A stretch of DNA of 64,000 bases from NCBI GenBank assembly GCA_025666215.1, contig CP102593.1:1997001-2061000 (forward strand), in the 5' to 3' direction. The notes under the pieces are model-generated. The model was not told the DNA's origin. It worked only from the letters and a program-made list of their open reading frames with translations, and searched no databases. This document shows, piece after piece, positions 26,742-35,562 of this stretch; position 1 is the stretch's first letter; each line of letters begins with the position of its first letter. The position numbers and the translations under genes are program-made. The stretch comes from Xanthomonas campestris pv. phormiicola. Its GTDB lineage: Bacteria > Pseudomonadota > Gammaproteobacteria > Xanthomonadales > Xanthomonadaceae.

Positions 26742-29377
26742 GCCTGCTGCCGGCCGGCACCGATGCCGGCATGCCCGACGCGGCGGCCGACGATGCCGAT
26801 TGGGCCGCTGCGGCCCGGCAACTGCTGGTCCAGGCCGACGCGCGGCTGTGCAAGCGCTTCGACCAGGGCGAGGACATCGACCGCCTGCTGGCGCTGCGCG
26901 CGCGCGCGCTGGACCAGCTGATCAAGCATGCCTGGAACCGCTGCCTGCCGCGCGACGCCGGACTGGCGCTTTTTGCGGTCGGCGGCTACGGCCGCGGCGA
27001 GTTGTTCCCGCGCTCGGACATCGACCTGCTGGTGCTCGGCGAACCCGAGCGCCAGCGCGCGCACGAGCAGGCGCTGGCGCGGCTGTTCGCGCTGCTCTGG
27101 CACGCCGGCGTGCCGGTGAGCCATGCGGTGCGTTCGGCCGCGCAATGCACCACCGCCTGCGCCGACCAGACCGTGCTGACCGCGCTGATCGAGGCGCGCC
27201 CGCTGCTCGCCGATGCCGCCGCGCGGGCGGCGCTGGCCGCGGCGATCGCGCCGCAGAAGGTGTGGACGCCGCGCGCGTTCTTCCTGGCCAAGCGCGAGGA
27301 ACTGCAGACCCGCCACCAGCGTTTCGGCGACACCGCCGACAACCTGGAGCCAGACATCAAGGACGGCCCGGGCGGCCTGCGCGACCTGCACACGCTGGGC
27401 TGGATGGCGCTGCGCGCGTTCGGCGTGCGCGATCTGGAAGCGCTGGTCGGGCTGGGCCACGTCGGCCACGACGAGGCCGATGCGCTGGCGCGCGAACGCA
27501 AGGCGCTGGCACGGCTGCGCTTCGGCCTGCATCTGGTCGCCGGGCGCCCGGAGGAGCGGCTGCGTTTCGACTACCAGAAGGCGTTGGCGCAGCGCCTGGG
27601 CTATGTCGACGACCCGGAGAGCCTGGGCGTGGAGAAGATGATGCAGCGCTTCTATCGCAGTGCGGCGATGATCCGGCGCATCAGCGACCGCCTGCTGCAG
27701 CGCTTCGAGGAACAGTTCGACGGCGAGGCGCAGCCGCAGCCGCTGGGCGCCGGCTTCTCGCTGCGCCGCGGTTACCTGGCCGCCGATGCCGAGACCTGGC
27801 CGCAGGCCGATCCGGTGCAGGTGTTCGGGCTGTTCGCGATCTGGGCCGCGCATGGCGAGGTGCGCGGCCTGCATTCGCTGACCGCGCGCGCGCTGGCCGA
27901 GGCGCTGCCGCAGTTGCCCGCCTACGACAGCGCCAGCGCGCTGGCGCGCGAGCGGTTCCTGGCGCTGCTGCGCGGCCCGCGCGCGGTGCAGACGCTGACC
28001 CGGATGGCGCGGCTGGGCGTGCTCGGGCAATGGATCCCGGCGTTCGCGCAGGTCTCCGGGCGCATGCAGTTCGACCTGTTCCATGTGTACACGGTGGACC
28101 AGCACACGCTGATGGTGCTGAAGAACATCGCGGTGTTCGCCAGCGCCCGCGCCGACGACCGTTTCTCGATCGCGCACGAGGTGTGGCCGCGGCTGCGCAA
28201 GCCGGAGCTGCTGCTGCTGGCCGGGCTGTTCCACGACATCGCCAAGGGCCGCGGCGGCGACCATTCCGAACTCGGCGCGGTGGATGCGCGCGCGTTCTGC
28301 GCCGGCCACGGACTCAGCGCGGCCGATACCGAACTGGTGGTGTGGCTGGTCGAGCAGCACCTGCGCATGTCGGTGACCGCGCAGAAGCAGGACATCTCCG
28401 ATGCGGACGTGATCCACCGCTTCGCCACCCTGGTCGGCGACCGCGAGCGCCTGGATTACCTGTATCTGCTGACCTGCGCCGACATCGCCGGCACCAGCCC
28501 CAAGCTGTGGAACGCGTGGAAGGACCGGTTGCTGGCCGACCTGTATTTCGCCGCGCGGCGCGCGCTGCGCGAAGGCCTGGAGCATCCGCTGCCGGTCGCC
28601 GAACGGGTGCAGGAAGCGCGCGAGGCCACCCGCGCGCTGATGCATCTCCAGGGACACGACGACGCCGTCATCGACCGCCAGTTCGCCGGCATGCCGGACG
28701 AGAGCTTCCTGCGCTTCCGCCCCGAGCAACTGGCCTGGCAGGCCAGTTCGCTGATGGAAGTGGAACTGGGCGGCACCCTGGTCAAGGTGCGCCCGGTCAC
28801 CCCCGACGACGACGCGCTGGAAGTGTTCGTGTATTCGCCGGACCGCGACGGCCTGTTCGCCGCCATCGTGATGACCCTGGACCGGCTCGGCTACGGCATC
28901 CACCGCGCCCGCGTGCTCGACGCGCCGCACGCGGCGATCTTCGATACCTTCGAGGTGATGCCGGCCGATGCCTTCGCCAGCGGCGACACCGCGCAGCTGG
29001 AAGCGGCGCTGCGCGAGGCGCTGGCCGGCGACCTGACCCGGCTGCGCCCGGCGCGGCGCGTGGTGCCGCGGCAGCTGCGCCATTTCCGCTTCGCGCCGCG
29101 CATCGAATTCCGCGAGAGCGTGGACGGCCGCCGCACCCGCCTGAGCCTGGTCGCGCCGGACCGGCCCGGGCTGCTGTCGAACGTGGCGCAGGTGCTGCGC
29201 CGCCAGCAGCTGCGCGTGCACGACGCGCGCATCGCCACCTTCGGCGAGCGCGCCGAGGACGTGTTCCAGATCACCGACGAGCACAACCTGCCGTTGCCCG
29301 ACGCCTCCCGCCAGGCGCTGCACGCCGCACTGCAGGCCTGTCTGGACCCCGATACCCCGCCTGGAGAATCCCGCTAA
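26738..29377 (+). CDS. glnD: PII uridylyltransferase/uridylyl-removing enzyme
   Basis: Bifunctional sensor of glutamine that uridylylates or deuridylylates PII and so controls nitrogen assimilation. The nucleotidyltransferase motif [19 protein letters not shown] is near residue 82, the GlnD signature [19 protein letters not shown] near 204, an HD domain ([17 protein letters not shown]) near 500, and two ACT domains make up the last ~190 residues ([30 protein letters not shown]). The 879 aa fit the family. The GTG overlaps map; an internal ATG at 26771 is an alternative. Confidence 0.96.
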   Translation: MSLLPAGTDAGMPDAAADDADWAAAARQLLVQADARLCKRFDQGEDIDRLLALRARALDQLIKHAWNRCLPRDAGLALFAVGGYGRGELFPRSDIDLLVLGEPERQRAHEQALARLFALLWHAGVPVSHAVRSAAQCTTACADQTVLTALIEARPLLADAAARAALAAAIAPQKVWTPRAFFLAKREELQTRHQRFGDTADNLEPDIKDGPGGLRDLHTLGWMALRAFGVRDLEALVGLGHVGHDEADALARERKALARLRFGLHLVAGRPEERLRFDYQKALAQRLGYVDDPESLGVEKMMQRFYRSAAMIRRISDRLLQRFEEQFDGEAQPQPLGAGFSLRRGYLAADAETWPQADPVQVFGLFAIWAAHGEVRGLHSLTARALAEALPQLPAYDSASALARERFLALLRGPRAVQTLTRMARLGVLGQWIPAFAQVSGRMQFDLFHVYTVDQHTLMVLKNIAVFASARADDRFSIAHEVWPRLRKPELLLLAGLFHDIAKGRGGDHSELGAVDARAFCAGHGLSAADTELVVWLVEQHLRMSVTAQKQDISDADVIHRFATLVGDRERLDYLYLLTCADIAGTSPKLWNAWKDRLLADLYFAARRALREGLEHPLPVAERVQEAREATRALMHLQGHDDAVIDRQFAGMPDESFLRFRPEQLAWQASSLMEVELGGTLVKVRPVTPDDDALEVFVYSPDRDGLFAAIVMTLDRLGYGIHRARVLDAPHAAIFDTFEVMPADAFASGDTAQLEAALREALAGDLTRLRPARRVVPRQLRHFRFAPRIEFRESVDGRRTRLSLVAPDRPGLLSNVAQVLRRQQLRVHDARIATFGERAEDVFQITDEHNLPLPDASRQALHAALQACLDPDTPPGESR

Positions 29378-30390
29378 TGGCCACCAAGAAGCCTGCCGCC
29401 GGCAAGAAGCCTGCCGCCAAGACCGCTGCCGCCAGCAAGACCGCTGCGAAGAAGACCGAGGTCAGGAAGACCGCCGTCACCAGCGCTGCCGCCAAGCCGG
29501 TGGCCGCGCCGAAATCGCCGGCCAAGCCGGTGCGCGCCAAGCCGGCCGCCGGCCCCGGCGCCGACGAGCTGAAGTTCACCATCGACAGTGCCTTCGAGCG
29601 CCGCGCCGCACTGACCCTGGACGAGATCGAGGGCTCGACCAAGCCGGTGGTCAACCGCGTCATCGATGGCCTGGAAGCGGGCGAGTTCCGCGTCGCCGAG
29701 CCGGACGGGCACGGCGGCTGGAAGGTCAACGAGTGGCTGAAGAAGGCGGTGCTGCTGTATTTCCGGGTCAATGAGATGGCCGTGGTCGAGGCGCAGCCGG
29801 CGCCGTTCTGGGACAAGGTCGAATCGCGCTTCGCCGGCTATCACGAGGCCGACTTCCGCAAGGCCGGCGTGCGCGTGGTGCCGGGCGCGATCGCCCGCCG
29901 CGGCAGCTATTTCGGCAAGGACGTGGTGCTGATGCCGAGCTTCACCAACATCGGGGCGCACGTGGGCGAGGGCACCATGGTCGATACCTGGGCCACGGTC
30001 GGGTCGTGCGCGCAGATCGGCAAGCATTGCCACCTGTCCGGCGGCGCCGGCATCGGCGGCGTGCTCGAACCGCTGCAGGCCGGCCCGACCATCATCGAGG
30101 ACCACTGCTTCGTCGGCGCGCGTTCGGAAGTGGTGGAGGGCGTGGTGGTCGGCCACCACAGCGTGATCGGCATGGGCGTGTTCATCGGCCAGAGCACGCG
30201 CATCTACAACCGCGCCACCGGCGAGGTCTCCTACGGCTACGTGCCGCCGTACAGCGTAGTGGTGTCCGGCCAGCTGCCGTCCAAGGACGGCTCGCACTCG
30301 CTGTACTGCGCGGTGATCGTCAAGCAGGTCGATGCCAGGACCCGCAGCAAGACCAGCGTCAACGACCTGCTGCGCGGCCTGGCCGATTGA
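29377..30390 (+). CDS. dapD: Tetrahydrodipicolinate N-succinyltransferase with Lys/Ala-rich N-terminal extension
   Basis: Lysine/diaminopimelate pathway step in the cytoplasm. The core from residue ~68 ([18 protein letters not shown]) to 337 has the hexapeptide-repeat beta-helix ([43 protein letters not shown]). The 337 aa exceed the 274 of E. coli DapD because of residues 1-67, a low-complexity stretch of KPAAGKK, KTAAASK and AKPVRAK units like the tails of histone H1-like bacterial proteins. The ATG overlaps the glnD stop (TAATG), so the extension starts at the coupled start codon and is likely real. The start could only be moved to a later Met by losing coupling. Confidence 0.93.
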   Translation: MATKKPAAGKKPAAKTAAASKTAAKKTEVRKTAVTSAAAKPVAAPKSPAKPVRAKPAAGPGADELKFTIDSAFERRAALTLDEIEGSTKPVVNRVIDGLEAGEFRVAEPDGHGGWKVNEWLKKAVLLYFRVNEMAVVEAQPAPFWDKVESRFAGYHEADFRKAGVRVVPGAIARRGSYFGKDVVLMPSFTNIGAHVGEGTMVDTWATVGSCAQIGKHCHLSGGAGIGGVLEPLQAGPTIIEDHCFVGARSEVVEGVVVGHHSVIGMGVFIGQSTRIYNRATGEVSYGYVPPYSVVVSGQLPSKDGSHSLYCAVIVKQVDARTRSKTSVNDLLRGLAD

Positions 30391-30396
30391 GCATTT

Positions 30397-30525
30397 CCTT
30401 CCCCCTCCGGGGGAAGGTGGCGCGCAGCGCCGGATGAGGGTACGAGCGCAGCCTCGCGCATCCAAACTCCGCGAGACGCTTCGCGCCGGACCCTCACCCC
30501 AACCCCTCTCCCGGAGGGAGAGGGG
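30397..30525. repeat. Composite intergenic repeat with terminal hairpins (dapD/yffB)
   Basis: A left hairpin CCTTCCCCC/GGGGGAAGG (30397-30417) and a right hairpin CCCCTCTCCC/GGGAGAGGGG (30503-30525) frame a ~85-bp middle that contains ATGAGGGT and its near complement ACCCTCA. I recognise this layout as a dispersed intergenic repeat of xanthomonads. The right hairpin, followed by CTTTATTC, may also end dapD transcription. Confidence 0.6.
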
Positions 30526-30552
30526 CTTTATTCGCTTGATGGGACACTTCCG

Positions 30553-30909
30553 ATGACGACGCTGTACGGACTGAAGAACTGCGATACCTGCAAGAAGGCG
30601 ACGAAATGGCTGGACCGCTTCGGCGTGGCCCATGCGTTCGTCGATTACCGCGAACACAAGCCGAGTCCGGAGACCCTGCTCGCATGGGCCGGCAAGGCCG
30701 GCGGTTTCGATGCGCTGGTCAACAAGTCCTCGACCACCTGGCGGCAGCTGCCGGACAACAGGAAGACGCCGGGGTCCGAGGCCGAATGGAAGCTGCTGCT
30801 GCGCGAATATCCGCAATTGATCCGCCGGCCGGTGGTCGTGACCGACGACGGGCAACTCAGCCAGGGCTTCTCGGACAACGGCTTCAAGCAGCGCTTCGGC
30901 GTAGGCTGA
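30553..30909 (+). CDS. ArsC/Spx-family reductase-like protein (YffB-like)
   Basis: 118-aa thioredoxin-fold protein: MTTLYGLKNCDTCKKATKWL carries a CxxC (residues 10-13), and LIRRPVVV is the conserved Arg-Pro region of the ArsC/Spx family. Most family members next to dapE correspond to E. coli YffB, of unresolved function; true arsenate reduction is not supported by any ars gene here. It precedes dapE as in E. coli (yffB-dapE). Confidence 0.88.
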   Translation: MTTLYGLKNCDTCKKATKWLDRFGVAHAFVDYREHKPSPETLLAWAGKAGGFDALVNKSSTTWRQLPDNRKTPGSEAEWKLLLREYPQLIRRPVVVTDDGQLSQGFSDNGFKQRFGVG

Positions 30910-31044
30910 GCCGGTGGCGCGGCTCCTCGCTTCCTGTCGGAGCGGCCCCGGGTGGCCTCGGGCCATCGGCTGCGACCGTACTGCTTCGGACTTCACCGAA
31001 ACCCGGATCAAGCGCAGTTGCCGGCATGCCTGGCACCCTCCGTT

Positions 31045-31070
31045 CCTGTCGCGGCCGAAGCCGCTCCTAC
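31045..31070. repeat. Single REP-like half-element
   Basis: CTGTCGCGGCCGAAGCCGCT and flanking bases, an imperfect self-complementary copy of the (T)GTCGCGGCTGAAGCCGCTCC family found several times in the window. It lies 15 bp before dapE. Confidence 0.5.
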
Positions 31071-31084
31071 CGTGATTCCCCGCC

Positions 31085-32212
31085 ATGTCCGACGTCGTCG
31101 ACCTCACCTGTGACCTGATCGCCCGCCCGTCGCTGACCCCCGACGATGCCGGCTGCCAGGACCTGATCGCGCAGCGGCTGGCGCGCGCCGGCTTCGCCAT
31201 CGAGCGGCTGCGCTTCGGCCAGGTCGACAACCTGTGGGCCACGCACGGCAGCGGCGCGCCGGTGCTGGCGCTGCTCGGCCATACCGACGTGGTGCCGCCC
31301 GGGCCGCGCGAAGCCTGGGCCAGCGATCCGTTCGTGCCGCAGATCCGCGACGGCGTGCTGTACGGCCGCGGCGCGGCCGACATGAAGAGCGGGGTGGCCG
31401 CGTTCGTGGTCGCCGCCGAGCAGTTCGTCGCCGCGCAGCCGCAGCACCCCGGCACGCTGGCGCTGCTGCTGACCTCCGACGAGGAGGGCGACGCGCTGGA
31501 CGGCGTGCGCAAGGTCGCCGAGACCTTCCGCGCGCGCGGCGAGCGCATCGACTGGTGCATCACCGGCGAGCCTTCGTCCAGCGAGCGGCTCGGCGACCTG
31601 TTGCGCGTCGGCCGCCGCGGCAGCCTGTCGGCCACGCTCGCGGTGCAGGGCGTGCAGGGGCACGTGGCGTATCCGCACAAGGCGCGCAACCCGATCCACC
31701 TCGCCGCGCCGGCGCTGGCGGAGCTGGTCGCGCGGCATTGGGACGACGGCTACGAGAGCTTCCCGCCGACCAGCCTGCAGATCTCCAACGTGCATGCCGG
31801 TACCGGCGCCAACAACGTGATCCCCGGCGACCTGCAGGTGGCCTTCAACCTGCGCTACAACCCGCACTGGGACGCGCCGCGGCTGGAAGCGGAGATCGCC
31901 GCGCTGCTCGACCGCCACGGCCTGGACTGCACGCTGCGCTGGCATCGCAGCGGCGAGCCGTTCTACACCCCGGAAGGGCGCCTGCGCAGCATCGCGCGCG
32001 AGGTGCTGGGCGAGGTCGCCGGCGCGGCGCCGGAAGAGAGCACCGGCGGCGGCACCTCCGATGCGCGCTTCATCGCCTCGCTGGGCGCGCAATGCATCGA
32101 GGTCGGCCCGGTCAACGCCAGCATCCACCAGGTGGACGAGCACGTGCGCGTCGCCGACCTGGAGGCGCTGCCGGCGCTGTACCTGCGCCTGATCGAACGG
32201 TTGCTGTCGTAA
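31085..32212 (+). CDS. dapE: Succinyl-diaminopimelate desuccinylase
   Basis: Zn-dependent M20 hydrolase releasing L,L-diaminopimelate. The metal ligands are in [11 protein letters not shown] (His), [11 protein letters not shown] (Asp), [14 protein letters not shown] (Glu pair) and [11 protein letters not shown]; the dimerisation domain is in the middle (~175-290). The 375 aa equal the E. coli enzyme. Together with dapD 700 bp upstream it makes this a lysine/DAP locus. Confidence 0.97.
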   Translation: MSDVVDLTCDLIARPSLTPDDAGCQDLIAQRLARAGFAIERLRFGQVDNLWATHGSGAPVLALLGHTDVVPPGPREAWASDPFVPQIRDGVLYGRGAADMKSGVAAFVVAAEQFVAAQPQHPGTLALLLTSDEEGDALDGVRKVAETFRARGERIDWCITGEPSSSERLGDLLRVGRRGSLSATLAVQGVQGHVAYPHKARNPIHLAAPALAELVARHWDDGYESFPPTSLQISNVHAGTGANNVIPGDLQVAFNLRYNPHWDAPRLEAEIAALLDRHGLDCTLRWHRSGEPFYTPEGRLRSIAREVLGEVAGAAPEESTGGGTSDARFIASLGAQCIEVGPVNASIHQVDEHVRVADLEALPALYLRLIERLLS

Positions 32213-32250
32213 CAGTTGCGCCGTTGCGCCGGCCGGGTTACGTTCGCCGC

Positions 32251-32346
32251 ATGACCTCGCTGTCCGCCTTCCGCCCGATCCACGCCAACGGCCGCAATAA
32301 TGCGCTGGCGAATAATCGTGCGCGGCCGATGCGGGTCTGCGACTAG
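32251..32346 (+). CDS. Putative asparagine leader peptide (31 aa)
   Basis: Short reading frame MTSLSAFRPIHANGRNNALA then NNRARPMRVCD, ending TAG at 32344-32346. Five of 31 codons are Asn: AAC 32287, AAT-AAT 32296-32301, AAT-AAT 32311-32316. AAT is a rare codon in a genome this GC-rich, and the paired layout is what amino-acid leader peptides show. It starts 38 bp after dapE and ends 138 bp before asnB. Its 3' part contains the antiterminator strand of the attenuator. No good Shine-Dalgarno is seen; a weak -10-like TACGTT at 32239-32244 would even place transcription start at the ATG. Function is inferred from sequence only. Confidence 0.7.
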   Translation: MTSLSAFRPIHANGRNNALANNRARPMRVCD

Positions 32347-32402
32347 GCGCTACCGAAACACCACGCCCAGTCTCCAGAAAACCCGCATCGGCCGATGCGG
32401 GT
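32323..32402 (+). promoter_or_regulatory. Attenuator: antiterminator/terminator alternative structures before asnB
   Basis: The 14-mer CGGCCGATGCGGGT occurs twice as a direct repeat: 32323-32336 (inside the leader peptide, region 2) and 32389-32402 (3' arm of the terminator, region 4). Both are complementary to ACCCGCATCGGCCG at 32381-32394 (region 3). Pairing 2:3 (14 bp) excludes terminator 3:4. Region 1 around the Asn codons has GCCGC (32291) that can pair with GCGGC (32322-32326), giving a 1:2 protector. The leader stop codon lies 8 nt after region 2, so a ribosome ending there would mask region 2 and favour termination. Confidence 0.75.
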
Positions 32403-32410
32403 TTTTTTTT
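32378..32410 (+). terminator. Intrinsic terminator of the asnB attenuator
   Basis: ACCCGCATCGG and CCGATGCGGGT form a perfect 22-bp palindrome (32381-32402), with As before and nine Ts after (32402-32410). It stands 75 bp upstream of the asnB ATG. Confidence 0.9.
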
Positions 32411-32484
32411 GTGAGATTTTCGCTGCATCGCGGTGCCGGCCGGCAACCGCTCCAGACCCCCACACACCATCCAGGAGCTTTTCC

Positions 32485-34179
32485 ATGTGTTCGATCTTCG
32501 GCATCTTCGGCCTGCAACCGGGCGACGACCTGCAGGCGCTGCGCCGGCAGGCGCTGGACTGCTCGCAGCGGCAGCGCCATCGCGGTCCGGACTGGAGCGG
32601 CGTGTATGTCGACGACGGTGCGATCCTGGTGCATGAGCGCCTGGCCATCGTCGATCCGGCCGGCGGCTCGCAGCCGTTGCTGTCCGCAGACGGCCAGCTG
32701 GCGCTGGCGGTCAACGGCGAGATCTACAACCACCGCGAACTGAAGAAGCAGCTGACCCAGCCGTACGCGTTCCAGACCGGGTCGGATTGCGAGGTGATCA
32801 ACGCGCTGTACCGCGAGCAGACGCCGGCCGCGCTGCTCAACCGGCTCAACGGCATCTTCGCCTTCGCGCTGTGGGACAAGGCCGCCGGACGCGTGCTGAT
32901 CGCGCGCGATCCGATGGGCGTGTGCCCGCTGTACTGGGGCCACGACACCCAGGGCCGGCTGCGCGTGGCCTCGGAGATGAAGTCGCTGGCCGACAGCTGC
33001 GCCGACGTCGCCCAGTTCCCGCCGGGCCATTACTACGACAGCGCCAGCGGCGAACTGCAGCAGTATTACCGCAAGCCGTGGCGCGACTACGACGCCGTGC
33101 AGGGCGTACAGGTCGGCAAGCAGGAACTGCGCGAGGCGTTCGAGCGCGCCGTGCACCGCCAGCTGATGACCGACGTGCCGTACGGCGTGCTGCTGTCCGG
33201 CGGGCTGGATTCCTCGCTGGTCGCGGCGGTGGCGGCGCGCTTCGCGCGCAAGCGCATCGAGGACAACGACGAGGCCGAGGCCTGGTGGCCACGCCTGCAT
33301 TCGTTCGCGATCGGCCTGAAGGGCTCGCCCGACCTGGCCGCCGCGGCGATCGCCGCCGAGGCGCTGGGCACCGTGCACCACGGCTTCGAATACACCTTCG
33401 AGGAAGGCCTGGACGCGTTGCCGGAAGTGATCCGGCACATCGAGACCTACGACGTCACCACCATCCGCGCGTCCACGCCGATGTTCCTGCTGGCGCGGCG
33501 GATCAAGGCGATGGGGGTGAAGATGGTGCTGTCCGGCGAGGGCAGCGACGAGATCTTCGGCGGCTACCTGTACTTCCACAAGGCGCCGAACGCGCGCGAA
33601 TTCCACGAGGAGCTGATCCGCAAGCTCGACGCGCTCTACAACTACGACTGCCTGCGCGCCAACAAGTCGATGATGGCCTGGGGCGTGGAGCCGCGGGTGC
33701 CGTTCCTGGACGTGGAGTTCCTGGACGTGGCGATGCGCATGGACGCGCAGTACAAGATGATCGACAAGACCAGCAGCGGCGCGATCCGCATGGAAAAAGG
33801 CGTGCTGCGCGAGGCCTTCGAAGGCTACCTGCCCGAGTCGATCCTGTGGCGGCAGAAGGAGCAGTTCAGCGACGGCGTCGGCTACGGCTGGATCGACGGG
33901 CTCAAGGCGCATGCGCAGGCGCAGGTCAGCGACCGCGAACTGGCCGCGGCCGACAAGCGCTTCCCGGCCAACCCGCCGCAGACCAAGGAAGCCTATTACT
34001 ACCGCACGCTGTTCGAGCGCGCGTTCCCCACGCCGGCCGCGGCCGAGACCGTGCCCGGCGGCAAGTCGATCGCCTGCTCCTCGCCGGCGGCGATCGCCTG
34101 GGATGCGAGCTTCGCGACGATGGCCGATCCGTCCGGCCGCGCGGTGGCCGGGGTCCACGAACAGGCGCTGGGGGCGTGA
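32485..34179 (+). CDS. asnB: Asparagine synthetase B (glutamine-hydrolysing)
   Basis: Makes Asn from Asp, ATP and glutamine. The N-terminal class II glutaminase domain begins MCSIFGIFG with nucleophile Cys2; the synthetase domain has the PP-loop LLSGGLDSSLVAAVAA near residue 240 and VLSGEGSDEIFGGYLYF. The 564 aa are close to E. coli AsnB (554). AGGAG lies 8 bp before the ATG. The start was set by Cys2, since maturation must expose it. The upstream leader and terminator imply regulation by charged tRNA-Asn. Confidence 0.96.
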   Translation: MCSIFGIFGLQPGDDLQALRRQALDCSQRQRHRGPDWSGVYVDDGAILVHERLAIVDPAGGSQPLLSADGQLALAVNGEIYNHRELKKQLTQPYAFQTGSDCEVINALYREQTPAALLNRLNGIFAFALWDKAAGRVLIARDPMGVCPLYWGHDTQGRLRVASEMKSLADSCADVAQFPPGHYYDSASGELQQYYRKPWRDYDAVQGVQVGKQELREAFERAVHRQLMTDVPYGVLLSGGLDSSLVAAVAARFARKRIEDNDEAEAWWPRLHSFAIGLKGSPDLAAAAIAAEALGTVHHGFEYTFEEGLDALPEVIRHIETYDVTTIRASTPMFLLARRIKAMGVKMVLSGEGSDEIFGGYLYFHKAPNAREFHEELIRKLDALYNYDCLRANKSMMAWGVEPRVPFLDVEFLDVAMRMDAQYKMIDKTSSGAIRMEKGVLREAFEGYLPESILWRQKEQFSDGVGYGWIDGLKAHAQAQVSDRELAAADKRFPANPPQTKEAYYYRTLFERAFPTPAAAETVPGGKSIACSSPAAIAWDASFATMADPSGRAVAGVHEQALGA

Positions 34180-34270
34180 CAGGCGCGTGCCGCTGGCGGT
34201 CTGCCGGCGGCACGCAACGCATTGGGCCGTGGCACTGACGACCGCGACCAACGTCACGATAGCGACCACG

Positions 34271-34340
34271 TTGTGGGAGCGACTTCAGTCGCGACGGGCG
34301 TTACCGGTAGTGCCCGTCGCGACTGAAGTCGCTCCCACAA
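34271..34340. repeat. REP-like palindrome with perfect 29-bp arms
   Basis: Arms 34271-34299 and 34312-34340 are perfect inverted copies (starting TTGTGGGAGCGACTTCAGTC) around a 12-nt loop. This is the paired form of the GTCGCGACTGAAGTCGCTCCCAC repeat family. It lies in the convergent space between asnB and the beta-helix lipoprotein, where it can terminate or protect both transcripts. Confidence 0.8.
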
Positions 34341-34415
34341 GTGTCCCTGTTCGGATAGGTGAAGCGATCCCTGCCGCACGTTGCCGCGCACGTCCGTGGC
34401 GTTACCACGCAGCGC

Positions 34416-35456
34416 CTACTCGAAACGCATGCAGCGCCCGTAGCGCTCCGGCTGGATGTCCACGCCGGAGGCGTCGGCCTGGTTGTTCTTGCGCCACAGG
34501 TTCTGGCGGAAGTCCGCGCCGCTGCAGTTGGCGGCGCGGTCCACGCCGATCGTGTAGGTGTAGGGATTGCCCTGGAAGGTGTTGTTCTCGAAGGTGTTGT
34601 CCTGGCTCATGCTGTTGTCCCAGCACAGGATCTCCGGAGTGCGCTGGCGGATCGAGCAGGCCAGGTAGATGCCTGAGCCCTTGTTGCCGGTGAACTGGTT
34701 GCCGACGAACAGGTTGCGCCGCGCATCGGCCAGGTACACGCCCTGGCTGCCGTTGCGCTCCAGGCGGTTGTTGCGGATCTCGCTGTCTTCCAGATGCTCG
34801 GTGGTGATGCCGGCGGCGACGTTGTCGTGGATGTAGTTGTCGATCAGCCTGACCTTGGAAGTGCGGTTGAACGACACGCCGTCCCAGATCGCGCCGGACA
34901 CGTCGTTGCGCTCGATCAGCAGGTCGCGGCTGTCGTACTCGCTGAGCAGGCAGGCGCTGCGGCACTTGCTCACGCGCAGCCCGGACAGGCGGATGTTCTG
35001 GCCGGCGCGCACCACCACCAGGCTGTTGCTCAGGTACGGGCGCTCGGGCATGAACTCCTTGTCCGCGCTGCCGCCGACGATCTGCAGTTGCTCGATGCTC
35101 ACGTCGCGGATCGGTCGCTGCGGGCGCTCGTTCTGGTAGTCGCCGACCACGATGACCGGCTGCTGCACGCCATCCTGCATGCGCAGCACGGTGGCATCGC
35201 CCTGGCCGCGCAGGCGCAGGCCGTCGCGCTGGATCGACAGCAGCTTGGTCACGTGGAAGTCGCCGGCGGTCAGGCACACCGTGGCCGGCTTGCCGTCGTT
35301 GGGCACGCGGTCCACCGCGGCCTGCAGGTCGTCGCCCGGCTCGGCGCGCACGCTGCAGTCGGTGGCGGCGGCCGCGGGCGCGGCGGCCGTGGCGCAGCCG
35401 CTCGACAGGCAGGCGGCGAGCGGCAACAACAGGGCGAGCAGGGGATGGGCATTCAT
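34416..35456 (-). CDS. Right-handed parallel beta-helix lipoprotein
   Basis: 346 aa. The start MNAHPLLALLLPLAACLSSGC gives a lipoprotein signal with lipobox LSSGC, so the protein is probably anchored in the outer membrane. From ~residue 90 there are repeated PbH1-type units (LRVSKCRSACLLSEYDSRDL, IERNDVSGAIWDGVSF, IDNYIHDNVAAGITTEH, NRLERNGSQGVYLADAR) typical of NosD/pectate-lyase-like solenoids. No catalytic signature could be assigned; polysaccharide binding or cleavage is a guess. It is followed on the same strand by nothing and preceded by the acylase gene 106 bp upstream. Confidence 0.8.
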   Translation of the reverse strand: MNAHPLLALLLPLAACLSSGCATAAAPAAAATDCSVRAEPGDDLQAAVDRVPNDGKPATVCLTAGDFHVTKLLSIQRDGLRLRGQGDATVLRMQDGVQQPVIVVGDYQNERPQRPIRDVSIEQLQIVGGSADKEFMPERPYLSNSLVVVRAGQNIRLSGLRVSKCRSACLLSEYDSRDLLIERNDVSGAIWDGVSFNRTSKVRLIDNYIHDNVAAGITTEHLEDSEIRNNRLERNGSQGVYLADARRNLFVGNQFTGNKGSGIYLACSIRQRTPEILCWDNSMSQDNTFENNTFQGNPYTYTIGVDRAANCSGADFRQNLWRKNNQADASGVDIQPERYGRCMRFE

Positions 35457-35562
35457 CGGATACAGGCTCCGCTTGGGGGAGGGAGGGGGAGGACCGCAGG
35501 CGCCACGCGCTGGCCGCGGCGGCAGGTCGGATCGCGTGGTGCGCATCAGCGCGACAAGGGCC

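Noticed and set aside
30553..30909. Arsenate reductase for arsenic resistance
   Set aside because: The ArsC/Spx fold is present, but no arsB, arsR or other ars gene is near, and the yffB-dapE neighbourhood points to the uncharacterised YffB group.
31234..32346. Plus-strand frame of ~370 codons overlapping dapE in another phase
   Set aside because: Most of it is a shadow of dapE; only its last 31 codons, after the dapE stop, are proposed as the Asn leader peptide.
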